Source: JBGPEQ01 sp050180895
GTDB taxonomy: Bacteria; Pseudomonadota; Alphaproteobacteria; Dongiales; Dongiaceae
Length of the DNA: 61,420 bases
NCBI GenBank assembly: GCA_050180895.1
Contig: JBFXDS010000019.1
Coordinates: forward strand, 1 to 61,420
Direction: 5' to 3'
Shown: piece after piece, positions 17,963 to 27,207 of the stretch
Layout: the number at the start of each line of letters is the position of its first letter
Position numbering within the stretch: the stretch's first letter is position 1
Program-made: the position numbers and the translations under genes
Notes under the pieces: model-generated
Databases searched by the model: none
Seen by the model: the letters and a program-made list of their open reading frames with translations, nothing else
What the model was told of the DNA's origin: nothing

Positions 17963-18873
17963 GCGCCGGGCCCGCGCCGGACGGCGTAGGGATGCCGCGC
18001 CGACCAGGATTCGACGAAGCTCTTGAGCTCGGCATCGGCGCGGTCCGGCAGCACGACCTTGAGGCGCACATACTGGTCGCCGCGATTGCCCGACGCGCGG
18101 TCGACGATGCCCCTGCCCTTGAGGCGCAGCACCGAGCCCGTGTTGGAGTCCGGCGGCACCTTGAGGGAGACCGGCCCGTCCACGGTCGGCGCCGTCACGG
18201 TGGCGCCGAGGATGGCCTCCGGCAGAGTGATCGGCAGCTCGATATGCACGTCGTTGCCCTGGCGCGTGAAGACCGGATGCGGCGCCACCTTGATCTCGAT
18301 ATAGGCGTCGCCGGCGGTGCCGCCGCCGACGCCCGGAAGTCCCTGGCCCTTGAGGCGCAGGGTCTGCCCGTCCTCGGTGCCCGGCGGGATCGTCACGTCG
18401 AGCGTCTTGCCGTCAGTCAGCATCAGCCGCTTCTTGGCGCCGACGGCGGCCTCGACGAAATCGACCTCCGCGACATAGGTCACGTCGGCCCCGCGCAGAT
18501 GCATCGACCGCTCGGACGGCCGGCGCTGCTGGCGGAACAGATTGGCGAAGAGGTCGTCGGCGAAGGAATCCTCGTCGAGGCCGAAATCCTGGTATTTCGC
18601 GCCTTCGCGGCCCTCGGCATAGCGCCGGTAGAACGGGCGGTCCGGCCGCTCGGCGCCGCTGGCGTCGATCTCGCCGCGGTCGTAGCGCGCCCGCTTGGCC
18701 GCGTCCGACAGCAGGTCGTAGGCCGCCGAGACCTCCTTGAACTGCTGCTCGACCTTCTTGTTGCCGGGATTGAGGTCGGGATGCAGCTTCTTGGCCAGCT
18801 TGCGGTAAGCCTTCTTGATCTCGTCCGCGCTGGCGGACGGGGCGACCCCGAGAGTCTCGTAGGGTGTGGGCAT
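17959..18873 (-). CDS. cbpA: DnaJ-type co-chaperone CbpA
   Basis: This 304-residue J-domain protein has the J domain at 1-70 with HPD at 31-33, a short G/F-poor linker, and two C-terminal substrate-binding beta domains (LMLTDGKTLDVTIPPGTEDG; VDGPVSLKVPPDSNTGSVL). There is no CxxCxGxG zinc finger, which separates it from DnaJ proper. It assists DnaK in protein folding and is controlled by CbpM, encoded immediately downstream. Confidence 0.93.
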   Translation of the reverse strand: MPTPYETLGVAPSASADEIKKAYRKLAKKLHPDLNPGNKKVEQQFKEVSAAYDLLSDAAKRARYDRGEIDASGAERPDRPFYRRYAEGREGAKYQDFGLDEDSFADDLFANLFRQQRRPSERSMHLRGADVTYVAEVDFVEAAVGAKKRLMLTDGKTLDVTIPPGTEDGQTLRLKGQGLPGVGGGTAGDAYIEIKVAPHPVFTRQGNDVHIELPITLPEAILGATVTAPTVDGPVSLKVPPDSNTGSVLRLKGRGIVDRASGNRGDQYVRLKVVLPDRADAELKSFVESWSARHPYAVRRGPGA

Positions 18874-18898
18874 TGCGGCTTTCCCGATCGACTACGTG

Positions 18899-19369
18899 TC
18901 AGCTCACGATGCGCCAGCTGTCGTCGGCTTCGCGACAGGCCGTGCCGTGAGCCGTCTGCGCCTTGCCGTCGATGACCACCGATGTCGTGTATTCGCGGCA
19001 CGGACCCTGGGCGGTGTCGTAGGTGCGGGTCGGCGTCGTCGAGCCGCTGTGGCCGGTATTCGGGTTCTGCCAGCTCGACGCCCGGCCGTCCGGATTGTGC
19101 TCCAGCGCCGTCTGGGCGCTGCGCTCGGCCTCGCGGCGATCATTGTCGTCGAGGGAGCGGCCGATCTCGCTGCCGAGCCAGGCGCCGAGGAAGACGCCGG
19201 CGGCCGTCGCCGCCACCTGCCCGGTCCCGCTGCCGATCTGCGAGCCGAGCAGGCCGCCGGCCGCGCCGCCGATGACCGCGCCGCCGATCTCCTTCGGCCC
19301 GCGATCGGTCGTGCAGGCCGGCAGGACGGCCAAGACGGCGAGCAGCGCGAGAACCGATTTCAACCCCAT
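18899..19369 (-). CDS. 17 kDa surface antigen-like lipoprotein
   Basis: This 156-residue product starts at ATG 19369 after aaaggac. Residues 1-19 are a lipoprotein signal ending in the lipobox LPAC, so Cys would be lipidated. A glycine-zipper segment follows (IGGAVIGGAAGGLLGSQIGS, then AGVFLGAWLGSEIG), then a polar domain with two cysteines (PCREYTT, TACREADDSW), the layout of COG4520 surface antigens. It is probably in the outer membrane or periplasm and is divergent from pdxH. Confidence 0.88.
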   Translation of the reverse strand: MGLKSVLALLAVLAVLPACTTDRGPKEIGGAVIGGAAGGLLGSQIGSGTGQVAATAAGVFLGAWLGSEIGRSLDDNDRREAERSAQTALEHNPDGRASSWQNPNTGHSGSTTPTRTYDTAQGPCREYTTSVVIDGKAQTAHGTACREADDSWRIVS

Positions 19370-19548
19370 CCATTGTCCTTTCGTGCCTTTTCGACGATAT
19401 GCCGCTGCAGGCGTGCGGCGCCGCCGCCCGCGGCGTCGATCGGAATTATTGCACATGACGCGGCTGCCGGTGCAAATAGGCGAATCGCCCAGGCAATTCA
19501 AGCCGCGCATTTCCCGCGGCCGAATCGCGCCGGCGGCGAAGGACGACG

Positions 19549-20136
19549 ATGAGCAGCGAGACGCGCGACCCGTTCCATCTGTTCGACGAGTGGTTCACGG
19601 CGGCGGCGGAGACGGAGCCGGGCGATCCGAACGCGGTCGCGTTGGCGACCGCCGGCGCGGCGGGCATGCCCTCGGTGCGCATGGTCCTGCTCAAGGGTGT
19701 CGACGGCGGCGGCTTCGTCTTCTACACGAACTACGAGAGCCGCAAGGGCCGGCAGCTGCTGGCCAACCCGCAGGCGGCGCTGTGCTTCCACTGGAAGTCG
19801 CGGAAGCGGCAGGTGCGGATCGAAGGGAAGGTGGAGCAGGTTTCACCCGAGGACGCCGATGCCTATTTCGCGACGCGGGCGCGCACCAGCCAGATCGGCG
19901 CCTGGGCCTCGCAGCAGTCGCGCCCGCTGGCCGGGCGCTTCGAGCTGGAGAAGCGCGTCGCCCGGTTCACCGCGAAGTTCGGCATCGGCGCCGTGCCGCG
20001 TCCGCCCCACTGGTCGGGATTCCGCGTCGTGCCGGACCTCATCGAGTTCTGGGAGGACCGGCCGTTCCGACTGCACGATCGGCTGGTCTATCACCGCGAC
20101 GGCGATGGCTGGCGGACCGAGCGGCTGTATCCCTGA
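19549..20136 (+). CDS. pdxH: pyridoxamine 5'-phosphate oxidase
   Basis: This FMN enzyme oxidises pyridoxine/pyridoxamine phosphate to pyridoxal phosphate. At 195 residues it shows VRMVLLKGVDGGGFVFYTNY (FMN contact), ALCFHWKSRKRQVRIEG, the SQIGAWASQQS segment and the C-terminal signature EFWEDRPFRLHDR..YHRD. It is followed 10 bases later by the cation transporter gene, probably in one transcript. Confidence 0.96.
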   Translation: MSSETRDPFHLFDEWFTAAAETEPGDPNAVALATAGAAGMPSVRMVLLKGVDGGGFVFYTNYESRKGRQLLANPQAALCFHWKSRKRQVRIEGKVEQVSPEDADAYFATRARTSQIGAWASQQSRPLAGRFELEKRVARFTAKFGIGAVPRPPHWSGFRVVPDLIEFWEDRPFRLHDRLVYHRDGDGWRTERLYP

Positions 20137-20146
20137 GGGCGGGATC

Positions 20147-21088
20147 ATGGCGGCCGCGCCGGACAACACCGCAGCGGAGGCGTCGGGGATGACGAGGTCC
20201 GAGGCCACCCTCCTGATGCGCCGGGCGACCTATGCGTCGGTGGCGACGGCTCTGCTGCTGATCTCGGCCAAGGCCGTCGCCTATGTGATGACCGACGCCG
20301 TCAGCCTGCTGTCCACCCTGCTCGATTCGCTGCTCGACGCGGCGGCGTCACTGGTCAATCTCCTTGCCGTCCGCCACGCCCTGACGCCGGCAGACCGCGA
20401 GCATCGCTTCGGCCACGGCAAGGCGGAGCCGCTGGCGGCGCTCGGCCAGTCGGCCTTCATCGCCGGTTCCGCGCTGTTCCTGCTGGTGCAGGCGGGAAGC
20501 CGCCTGGTGTCGCCCCACCCGGTCGCCAACACGGTCGTCGGCCTGGCCGTGATGGCGATCTCGATCGCGGCGACGCTGCTGCTCGTCCTCTACCAGCGCG
20601 CCGTCATCCGGCGGACGGGGTCGCTCGCCATCAAGGCCGACGCGCTGCACTACGCCAGCGACCTCGCCGTCAATGCCAGCGTCGTCATCGCGCTCATCCT
20701 GACGGGGATGTATGGCTGGCAGCGCGCCGACCCGATCTTCGCCGCCGGGATCGGCCTCTACATCATGCATACTGCCTGGCAGATTGCGCGCAGCGCGTTC
20801 GACATGCTGATGGATCGCGAATTGCCGGACGCGGATCGGGGGCGCATCCGCGGGATCGCGCTGGCCGACCCGCGCGTGCGCGCCGTGCACGACCTGCGGA
20901 CGCGCGCCGCCGGCCTGACGACGTTCGTGCAGATGCATCTCGAGATGGACGGTGGATTGACCTTGGCGGAGGCGCACGCGATCGCGGACGCGGTCGAGGC
21001 GAACATCCTGCGGGCCTTTCCCGGCGCCGAGATCATCATCCACCAGGATCCCGCCGGCCTTGCGGAATCGCGGCCGATCTACAGCTAA
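20147..21088 (+). CDS. cation diffusion facilitator (FieF-like)
   Basis: This 313-residue CDF family metal exporter has six hydrophobic helices and the metal-site acidic pairs typical of FieF/YiiP (LLSTLLDSLLDAAASL in helix 2, KADALHYASDLAVNASV in helix 5), plus a cytoplasmic C-terminal domain with HDLRTRAAG and HLEMDGGLTLAEAH. It probably exports Fe2+, Zn2+ or Cd2+ in exchange for protons. ATG 20147 lies just after pdxH. Confidence 0.92.
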   Translation: MAAAPDNTAAEASGMTRSEATLLMRRATYASVATALLLISAKAVAYVMTDAVSLLSTLLDSLLDAAASLVNLLAVRHALTPADREHRFGHGKAEPLAALGQSAFIAGSALFLLVQAGSRLVSPHPVANTVVGLAVMAISIAATLLLVLYQRAVIRRTGSLAIKADALHYASDLAVNASVVIALILTGMYGWQRADPIFAAGIGLYIMHTAWQIARSAFDMLMDRELPDADRGRIRGIALADPRVRAVHDLRTRAAGLTTFVQMHLEMDGGLTLAEAHAIADAVEANILRAFPGAEIIIHQDPAGLAESRPIYS

Positions 21089-21206
21089 GATGGAACGGCG
21101 CTGGAGAGGCGGGCTGATCCATGTCATTGCGCCCCAGGGGGTATCCGACGTTGAATGAGGGCGTAGGACCGGCGTTTCCGACCTGTGTCCCCGAAGGAGA
21201 GATGGA

Positions 21207-22028
21207 ATGACGATCAAGACGATACTCGTTCTGGCCGACGGCGGCGACGGCACGGTGGCGACGCTGACGGCCGCCGTCGGCGTCGCACGCCGGTTCTCGG
21301 CCAGCCTCGACGTCCTGCATGTCCGCGCCGATGTCGAAACCATGGTGCCGGTGATCGGCGAAGGCATGTCCGGCGCCATGGTCGAGCAGATGATGGCCGC
21401 CATGCAGCAGACGGTGGAATCGCGGTCAGGGCGGGCCAAGGCGGCCTATGAGACGGTCTGTGCCGCCGCCGGCGTCCAGGCGGTCTGGCGCGAGAGCACC
21501 GGGCGCGAGACCGACATCGTCGCCAGCGCCGGGCGTCTCGTCGACCTCATCATCATCGGCAAGCCCGACGCCGAGAGCGAGACGCCGCTCGCGGCGACCC
21601 TCGATGCGGCGCTGTTCGACACCGGGCGTCCGGTGCTGGTGGCGACCGACGCCGCGGCCATCGGCAGCCGGATCGCGATCGCCTGGAACGGCAGCGCGCA
21701 GGCGGCGCGCGTCGTCGCGGGGTCGCTGCCGTTCCTGCGCCTGGCCGACCAGGTGACGGTCGTCACCGTCGGCGACATCGGCCGCAGCGCCTCCGCCACC
21801 GACCTCGTCGCCTATCTCGGACGCCACGATGTCCGCGCCGCGCACGAGGCGTTGACCGTCGACCATGCCACCGTGGGCGCCACGCTGCTGGCCTATGTCG
21901 CCCGGTCCCAGATCGACCTGCTGGTCATGGGCGCCTATGGGCACAGCCGTCTGCGCGAGATGATCCTGGGCGGGGCCACGCGCCACGTCCTGGCGGCGGC
22001 CACCGTGCCGATCCTCATGGCGCACTGA
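21207..22028 (+). CDS. universal stress protein, tandem UspA domains
   Basis: This 273-residue protein carries two UspA-fold halves. The second has the ATP-binding signature GAYGHSRLREMILGGATRHVL (G-x2-G-x9-G-T). The first half is degenerate and lacks the loop. The start follows a strong ribosome binding site (gaaggagag). USPs bind ATP and help cells survive stress; no specific partner is indicated. Confidence 0.9.
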   Translation: MTIKTILVLADGGDGTVATLTAAVGVARRFSASLDVLHVRADVETMVPVIGEGMSGAMVEQMMAAMQQTVESRSGRAKAAYETVCAAAGVQAVWRESTGRETDIVASAGRLVDLIIIGKPDAESETPLAATLDAALFDTGRPVLVATDAAAIGSRIAIAWNGSAQAARVVAGSLPFLRLADQVTVVTVGDIGRSASATDLVAYLGRHDVRAAHEALTVDHATVGATLLAYVARSQIDLLVMGAYGHSRLREMILGGATRHVLAAATVPILMAH

Positions 22029-22097
22029 CGGCGCAACACGGGATCTTCCCCACCAGGCGAGGCTGGCGGCGGCGGCGCGTTCGGCTACACTGCCGGC

Positions 22098-22838
22098 ATG
22101 TCGGAGCAACGCAAGACCGTGATCCTCACCGGCGCCAGCCGGGGGATCGGCCACGCCACCGTGCAGCGCTTCAGCGACGAGGGCTGGCGCATCATCACCT
22201 GCAGCCGCGAGGACGTGCCGCCGGAGTGCAAGCGCGACCCCAACTGGAGCCATCACATCGTCGTCGACCTGGCGGAGGCCGGCAGCGTCGACGGCTTCGT
22301 GGCCGAGGCCAACGCGCTGCTGGCGGACGGCGCGCTGCATGCCCTGGTGAACAACGCCGCGGTGTCGCCGAAGACGCCGTTCAAGGAGCGGCTCGGCTGC
22401 CTCAACGGCGACGTGCAGGCTTGGCGCGACGTCTTCGAGCTGAACCTGTTCGCGCCGCTGCGCCTTGCCCGCGGCTTCGCCCAGCCGCTGCACCGCGGTC
22501 GCGGCGCCATCGTCAACATCACCTCGATCGCCGGGCACGCCATCCATCCCTTCGCCGGCTCGGCCTACAGCACCTCGAAGGCGGCGTTGTCGGCGCTGAC
22601 CCGCGAGCTGGCGGTCGAGCTCGCCGACCTCGGCGTGCGCGTCAACGCGGTGGCGCCGGGCGAGATCGAGACGGCGATGATCGGGCCGGAATACGAGACC
22701 CTGATCCCGCGCATCCCCATGCACCGCATGGGCCGGCCGGAGGAGGTGGCGGCGGCGGTCTTCCGCCTGTGCACCGACGATTTCGGCTATGTCACGGGCA
22801 CGGAGATCTTCGTCACCGGCGGCCAGCACCTGTTCTGA
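22098..22838 (+). CDS. SDR family oxidoreductase
   Basis: This 246-residue classical SDR has cofactor loop TGASRGIG (11-18), NNAA at about 87-90, the Ser-Tyr-Lys triad with SAYSTSKAAL and the C-terminal GTEIFVTGGQH. The substrate is unknown. The 118 bases after the CDF gene and the USP gene separate it from the previous operon; it is convergent with the GFA gene. Confidence 0.92.
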   Translation: MSEQRKTVILTGASRGIGHATVQRFSDEGWRIITCSREDVPPECKRDPNWSHHIVVDLAEAGSVDGFVAEANALLADGALHALVNNAAVSPKTPFKERLGCLNGDVQAWRDVFELNLFAPLRLARGFAQPLHRGRGAIVNITSIAGHAIHPFAGSAYSTSKAALSALTRELAVELADLGVRVNAVAPGEIETAMIGPEYETLIPRIPMHRMGRPEEVAAAVFRLCTDDFGYVTGTEIFVTGGQHLF

Positions 22839-22847
22839 AACGCATCC

Positions 22848-23267
22848 TCAGGATTCCTCGACCTGCGGCAGGTCGTCCGTGATGTGCCACCACGGAAGCT
22901 TGGAGCCGACATAGATGTGGCGCTCGCTCGCCGGTGCGTTGCCCGGATGGGCGCCGGCGTCGAGCGTGCCGACCGTGTAGAATCGCAAGTCCGGCCATTT
23001 GTGGACGTCGGAGTAGACCTGGCTGCCGCAGCGGACGCAGAAGCAGCGGCAGCTTTCGGCCGAGCTGTCGAAGCGCCGCAGGTTCTCGGCGCCCTTCTCG
23101 ATGATGAAGTGGCTGCGCGGCACGATGGCGAAGCTGGCGAACACCGCGCCATGCAGGCGCCGGCACATGCTGCAGTGGCAGTGATAGAGCTCGTGCGCCG
23201 CGGCGGTCACGCGATAGCGCACGGTGCCGCACTGGCAGCCGCCGGTCAGCGCCAGACCCTCGGTCAC
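22848..23267 (-). CDS. GFA family (CENP-V/Mss4-like) zinc protein
   Basis: This ~139-residue protein has the glutathione-dependent formaldehyde-activating fold: GGCQCGTVRY, HCHCSMCRRLHGA and CFCVRCGSQVY supply zinc-binding cysteines. The likely GTG start at 23267 overlaps the TGA of the upstream regulator gene (GTGA); an ATG at 23294 is also open. Family members bind zinc; few have a proven enzymatic role. Confidence 0.88.
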   Translation of the reverse strand: MTEGLALTGGCQCGTVRYRVTAAAHELYHCHCSMCRRLHGAVFASFAIVPRSHFIIEKGAENLRRFDSSAESCRCFCVRCGSQVYSDVHKWPDLRFYTVGTLDAGAHPGNAPASERHIYVGSKLPWWHITDDLPQVEES

Positions 23268-23797
23268 AGGCGGCCCTGCAGGTCCCGGAACCACGCCAGG
23301 CGGTCGCGCAGCTGGCCGATGTCGTGGTCGAGCCAGTCGACGAGATGGCCGGAGCGGCCGTCATGGTGGCGGCGCAGGTCGGTCAGCCGCGTCAGCTCGC
23401 GCTCGCAGATCTCGGCCAGCAGTTCGGCCTGCAGCCGGCGCGCCGCCGGATCGAGCAGATCGAGGAAGCGCAGCTTGAGCGCGATCACCAGTTTGTTGAA
23501 TTCGCCGAGCGGCCCGCGCAGGTTGGCGCCGAGGAGCCGCAACAGCTCCCGCCGTCCGGCCGCGGTGATGTGCAGGGACGCTTCGACTCCGGCGCCGCCG
23601 AAGCCCTCGATGAGGCCCTCGACGCGAAGCACCTCGATCGGCGGGCCGATCAGGTCGAGCGACGGACCGACGATGCGGCTGCTGAAGTGGCGCACTTCGT
23701 CGGCGAGTTCGGCATAGGAGCGCGGCCCTTCGGTCAACAGGCCGAGGGCGGCCAGACGAACGGCTTCCGTCGGGATGAGGCTGTTGTCCTTGTACAT
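23264..23797 (-). CDS. predicted winged-helix regulator, PadR-like
   Basis: This 177-residue protein has an N-terminal winged-helix pattern (EAVRLAALGLLTEGPRSYAEL, then LDLIGPPIEVLRVEGLIEGF) and a helical C-terminal half, the layout of PadR-type regulators. No cofactor site is seen. The ATG is at 23797; the longer reading frame upstream is a shadow of the permease. A Fur-box-like sequence lies 29-43 bases before the start, hinting at iron control. The GFA gene overlaps its stop by four bases. Confidence 0.65.
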   Translation of the reverse strand: MYKDNSLIPTEAVRLAALGLLTEGPRSYAELADEVRHFSSRIVGPSLDLIGPPIEVLRVEGLIEGFGGAGVEASLHITAAGRRELLRLLGANLRGPLGEFNKLVIALKLRFLDLLDPAARRLQAELLAEICERELTRLTDLRRHHDGRSGHLVDWLDHDIGQLRDRLAWFRDLQGRL

Positions 23798-23825
23798 GCC
23801 CAGGCTCCGGCGCTGTCCTCCTGAA

Positions 23826-23840
23826 TGATAATGATTCGCA
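23826..23840 (-). promoter_or_regulatory. Fur-box-like operator
   Basis: TGATAATGATTCGCA matches the 7-1-7 Fur consensus TGATAAT-N-ATTATCA at 12 of 14 defined positions. It lies 29-43 bases upstream of the ATG of the winged-helix regulator gene and 53 bases from the end of the permease gene. This is a visual match; alphaproteobacteria often use Irr/RirA/Mur instead of classical Fur. Confidence 0.4.
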
Positions 23841-23892
23841 CGCCGACAATCCAGCCCTGGCGGCGGATTGGTATCGGACTGGTCAAGCCGCG

Positions 23893-24720
23893 TCAGCCGC
23901 GGATGCCGCGCAACCGCTCCGAGCGCCGCCGCAGCAGCTCCACCGTCGTCAGCATGGTGATGGCGAACAGGATGAGCAGCGTCGCCGCCGCCGTGATCGT
24001 CGGGCTGATCAGTTCGCGGATGCCGCTGAACATCTGCTTCGGCAGCGTGCGCTGTTCCGGGCTGGCCAGGAACAGCACGACGACGACCTCGTCGAACGAG
24101 GTGACGAAGGCGAACAGCGCGCCTGAGATGACGCCGGGCAGGATGAGGGGCAGGGTCACCGTGAAGAACACGCGCACCGGATCCGCGCCGAGGCTGGCGC
24201 CGGCGCGGATCAGCGACTGGTCGAAGCCGAACAGCGTCGCCGTGACGACGATGACGACGAACGGCGTCGCCAGCGCCGTGTGCGCCAGGATCAGGCCCGG
24301 AAGGCTGTTGGACAGCCCGATCGAGGTGTAGAAGAAATACATGCCGATGGCCGAGATGATGATCGGCACGATCATCGGCGAGATCAGCATGCCCATCACC
24401 GCCGGGCGCGCCGGGAAGTTGGCGCGGCTGAGGCCGAGCGCCGCCAGCGTGCCGATGCCCGTCGCCAGGACCGTGGTCGCGCCGGCGACGATGACGCTGT
24501 TCTTGAGCGCGATCGTCCACCGGTCGCTGGTGAAGAAGTCGACGTACCAGCGCAGCGACAGCCCGGGCATGGGGTAGCTGAAATACGGCTCGGCGTTGAA
24601 CGACAGGGGGATGATCGCCAGGATCGGCGCGATCAGGAACAGCAGCACGGCGGCGCAGATCGCCCGGTGCGCGTAGTACCAGGCGCGCTCGGCGGGGGTT
24701 GCGTAGGGAGGGAGCGCCAT
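23893..24720 (-). CDS. polyamine-type ABC transporter permease (PotC/PotI-like)
   Basis: This 275-residue inner-membrane permease has six hydrophobic helices and the coupling-loop motif EAA (RAGASLGADPVRVFFTVTLP). It starts at ATG 24720, five bases after the preceding permease gene, and ends the four-gene transport operon. It belongs to the spermidine/putrescine class (PotC). The substrate is inferred, not shown. Confidence 0.9.
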   Translation of the reverse strand: MALPPYATPAERAWYYAHRAICAAVLLFLIAPILAIIPLSFNAEPYFSYPMPGLSLRWYVDFFTSDRWTIALKNSVIVAGATTVLATGIGTLAALGLSRANFPARPAVMGMLISPMIVPIIISAIGMYFFYTSIGLSNSLPGLILAHTALATPFVVIVVTATLFGFDQSLIRAGASLGADPVRVFFTVTLPLILPGVISGALFAFVTSFDEVVVVLFLASPEQRTLPKQMFSGIRELISPTITAAATLLILFAITMLTTVELLRRRSERLRGIRG

Positions 24721-24725
24721 GGCCG

Positions 24726-25979
24726 TCAGCCGAACTTCATCTTCTCGACGCCGACGAGCTTGTTGTAGACGAAATACAGGATCAGCGTCGCGCACAGCAG
24801 GATCGTGCCGAGCGCCGAGGCCTTGCCCCAGTTGTTCTCCTGGTTGATCGCCTCGGCGATGAAGTTGCTGACCATCCGGTCGGTCGCGCCGCCGACCAGG
24901 GCCGGCGTGATGTAGTAGCCGAGGCACAGGATGAAGGTCAGCAGGCAGCCGGCGGCGATGCCCGGGACGGTCTGCGGAAAATACACGCGCCAGAACGCGC
25001 GGAACGGCCCGGCGCCGAGCGAGCGGGCGGCGCGCACATGGCTCGGCGAGATCGTCTTCATGACGCTGTAGATCGGCAGCAGGGTGAACGGCAGCTGGAT
25101 GTGCGTCATCGCGGTGATCGTGCCGAAGCGGCTGAAGATCAGCGGCAGCGGCTCGTGCGTCAGCCGCAGCAGCTGCAGCGTCTCGTTGATGACGCCGTTG
25201 TCCTGCAGCAGCACGAACCATGCTGTCGTTCGCACCAGCAGCGAGGTCCAGAACGGCAGCAGGACGAAGATCAGCAGGAGGTTTGCCTTGCGGGTCGGCA
25301 GCGTCGCCAGCAGATAGGCCACCGGAAAGCCCAGCAGCAGCGTCCAGGCCGTCACCTGGAGGCTGATCCAGAACGTCCGGATGAACACCGTCAGGTATAT
25401 CCGGCGCTCCGGCTCGACCCAGCCGAGGCTGCCGTCGGTGTTTATCTGCATGTCGAGCGCGCTCAGCAGGTAGCTCGGCGTGATGACGGCGCCGGCCTGC
25501 TTGATCACGGCCCAGGTCTCGGGCCTGGCCCAGACGGCGTCCATCGCCGTCAGCGCCTCTTTGTAGGGGCCCGCCTCGAGCTTCTCCGCCTTGCGGCCCG
25601 TGGCGATGACCTTGCTGCGGATGCCCGAGAGTTCGTAGTTCAGCCGCTTGCCGATCAGCGCCGTCGTCCTGTTCTTCTGCGCGACCTTCAGATCGGCCGC
25701 GAGGGCGGCATAGACCGCCTCATCCGGCACCGACGCGCCGTCCCAGTTCTGCAACGCCGCCACGGTGGCCGGCAGGTTGTCGCGGATGTCCGGGTCGTAG
25801 ACGCCGTTGCGCAGCATCACCACGATCGGGATGGCGAACGACACGACGATGAACAGAAAGAGCGGCAGGACGAGGCCGATCGCCTTCAACCGTCGCATGC
25901 GTTCCACCTGGCGCAGCCGCTGTTTCAGCGGCATGCCATCGGCGGTTCGGACGATTGCTGTCGGCGCGGTGGCAACCAT
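24726..25979 (-). CDS. polyamine-type ABC transporter permease (PotB/PotH-like), long
   Basis: This 417-residue permease starts at ATG 25979 and is longer than typical PotB (about 285-320). After the first helix (LVLPLFLFIVVSFAIPIVVM) there is a ~110-residue periplasmic insertion rich in charged residues, then five further helices with the coupling loop RAARSLGAGPFRAFWRVYFP. The large first loop is seen in some alphaproteobacterial PotB proteins and might touch the binding protein. It is second to last in the operon. Confidence 0.9.
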   Translation of the reverse strand: MVATAPTAIVRTADGMPLKQRLRQVERMRRLKAIGLVLPLFLFIVVSFAIPIVVMLRNGVYDPDIRDNLPATVAALQNWDGASVPDEAVYAALAADLKVAQKNRTTALIGKRLNYELSGIRSKVIATGRKAEKLEAGPYKEALTAMDAVWARPETWAVIKQAGAVITPSYLLSALDMQINTDGSLGWVEPERRIYLTVFIRTFWISLQVTAWTLLLGFPVAYLLATLPTRKANLLLIFVLLPFWTSLLVRTTAWFVLLQDNGVINETLQLLRLTHEPLPLIFSRFGTITAMTHIQLPFTLLPIYSVMKTISPSHVRAARSLGAGPFRAFWRVYFPQTVPGIAAGCLLTFILCLGYYITPALVGGATDRMVSNFIAEAINQENNWGKASALGTILLCATLILYFVYNKLVGVEKMKFG

Positions 25980-26035
25980 CGTCGGCGCTTGGAAGGTGGC
26001 GGGGAGGGAGCGCGCGGCTCCCTCCCTCGCGGCTG

Positions 26036-27097
26036 CTACTGGGCGAGCCAGGCGTTGAAGCGCTCGCGCAGTTCCTCGCCCTTGTCGGCCCAGAACTGCG
26101 GGTCGATGAACAGGACGTTGGCCATGTTGTCCGGCGCCGTCGGCAGGCTGGGGAGCACGGCCGGATCGACGTTCGGGATGGCGTCCTTGTTCGCCGGGCC
26201 GTAGGCGATGTACTTGGTCTGGTCGGCCATCGCCTGCGGCTGGCTGGCGAAGCTGATGAACTTGTAGGCCGTGTCGAGCCGCGGCGTGCCCTTCGGCATT
26301 GCCCACAGATCATAGTCCGGCGCCTGCGCGTCCCACATGATCTTGAAGTTCTTCCCTTCCTTGTCGATCGCCGTCTGGATGCGGCCGTTCCACGCCGAAA
26401 CGATGGCGGCCTGGCCGTCCGCCAGGAGTTGCGGCGCCTGCGCGCCGGCTTCCCACCAGATCACCTCGCTCTTGATCGTGTCGAGCTTCTTGAAGGCCCG
26501 GTCGATGCCTTCCGGCGTGTTCAGCAGGTTGTAGATGTCGCCCATCGCCACGCCGTCGGCGATCAGCGCCCACTCCAGGTTGACGAAGGGGTTCTTCTGC
26601 AGCGCGCGCTTGCCCGGGAACTTCTGCAGGTCGAACACGTCGGCGACCGTTGCCGGCCCCGGGTTCAGCTTGTCGGCGTCATAGGCGAAGATCGTCGAGT
26701 AGAGAATGTTCGGCACGGCGCATTCGAACTGGTCGGCGCCGATGAATTTGGCGGCGTCGAGTCCGAGCTTGCCCCAGTCGATCGTCTCGAGGATACCCTC
26801 GGCGCAGGCGGCGAGCGCGGTCTGGGTGTCGATGTCCATGACGTCCCAGGTCACGTTGTTCGCCTCGACCATCGCCCGGATCTTGGCGATCTCGCCGTTG
26901 TACTCCTCCTCCGTGATCTTCGTGCCCGTTTCCTTCGCGAACGGCTTCATGAACGCCTCGCGCTGGCTCTCCTGGTACGCGCCGCCCCAGGATACGACCG
27001 TGAGCTGGTCTTGCGCCGCTGCGGGCTGGGCGGCGGAAAGCACCATCGCGGCGGTTCCCGCCATCAGCAGGCCGGTCAGGCCCAATAGCCTCGTCAT
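26036..27097 (-). CDS. polyamine-type periplasmic binding protein (PotD/PotF-like)
   Basis: This 353-residue extracellular solute-binding protein (family 1) starts at ATG 27097. Residues 1-27 form a signal peptide with cleavage after AAQPAAA. The mature protein begins DQLTVVSWGGAY, the common start of PotD/PotF-like proteins, and includes EVIWWEAGAQAPQLLADGQ, with aromatic residues that could hold a cationic ligand. It gives the transporter its specificity, probably a polyamine or guanidino compound. Confidence 0.92.
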   Translation of the reverse strand: MTRLLGLTGLLMAGTAAMVLSAAQPAAAQDQLTVVSWGGAYQESQREAFMKPFAKETGTKITEEEYNGEIAKIRAMVEANNVTWDVMDIDTQTALAACAEGILETIDWGKLGLDAAKFIGADQFECAVPNILYSTIFAYDADKLNPGPATVADVFDLQKFPGKRALQKNPFVNLEWALIADGVAMGDIYNLLNTPEGIDRAFKKLDTIKSEVIWWEAGAQAPQLLADGQAAIVSAWNGRIQTAIDKEGKNFKIMWDAQAPDYDLWAMPKGTPRLDTAYKFISFASQPQAMADQTKYIAYGPANKDAIPNVDPAVLPSLPTAPDNMANVLFIDPQFWADKGEELRERFNAWLAQ

Positions 27098-27207
27098 GCC
27101 TTGAAGTCTCCCTGTTCGGCCGGCTTTCCGCCGGCGGTTGCAACACCTCGCGGTCCGCTGCGCCGCCTGTCCGGGCGGTCGCGGCTTGCGCGGCCCACGA
27201 GGCCTCG

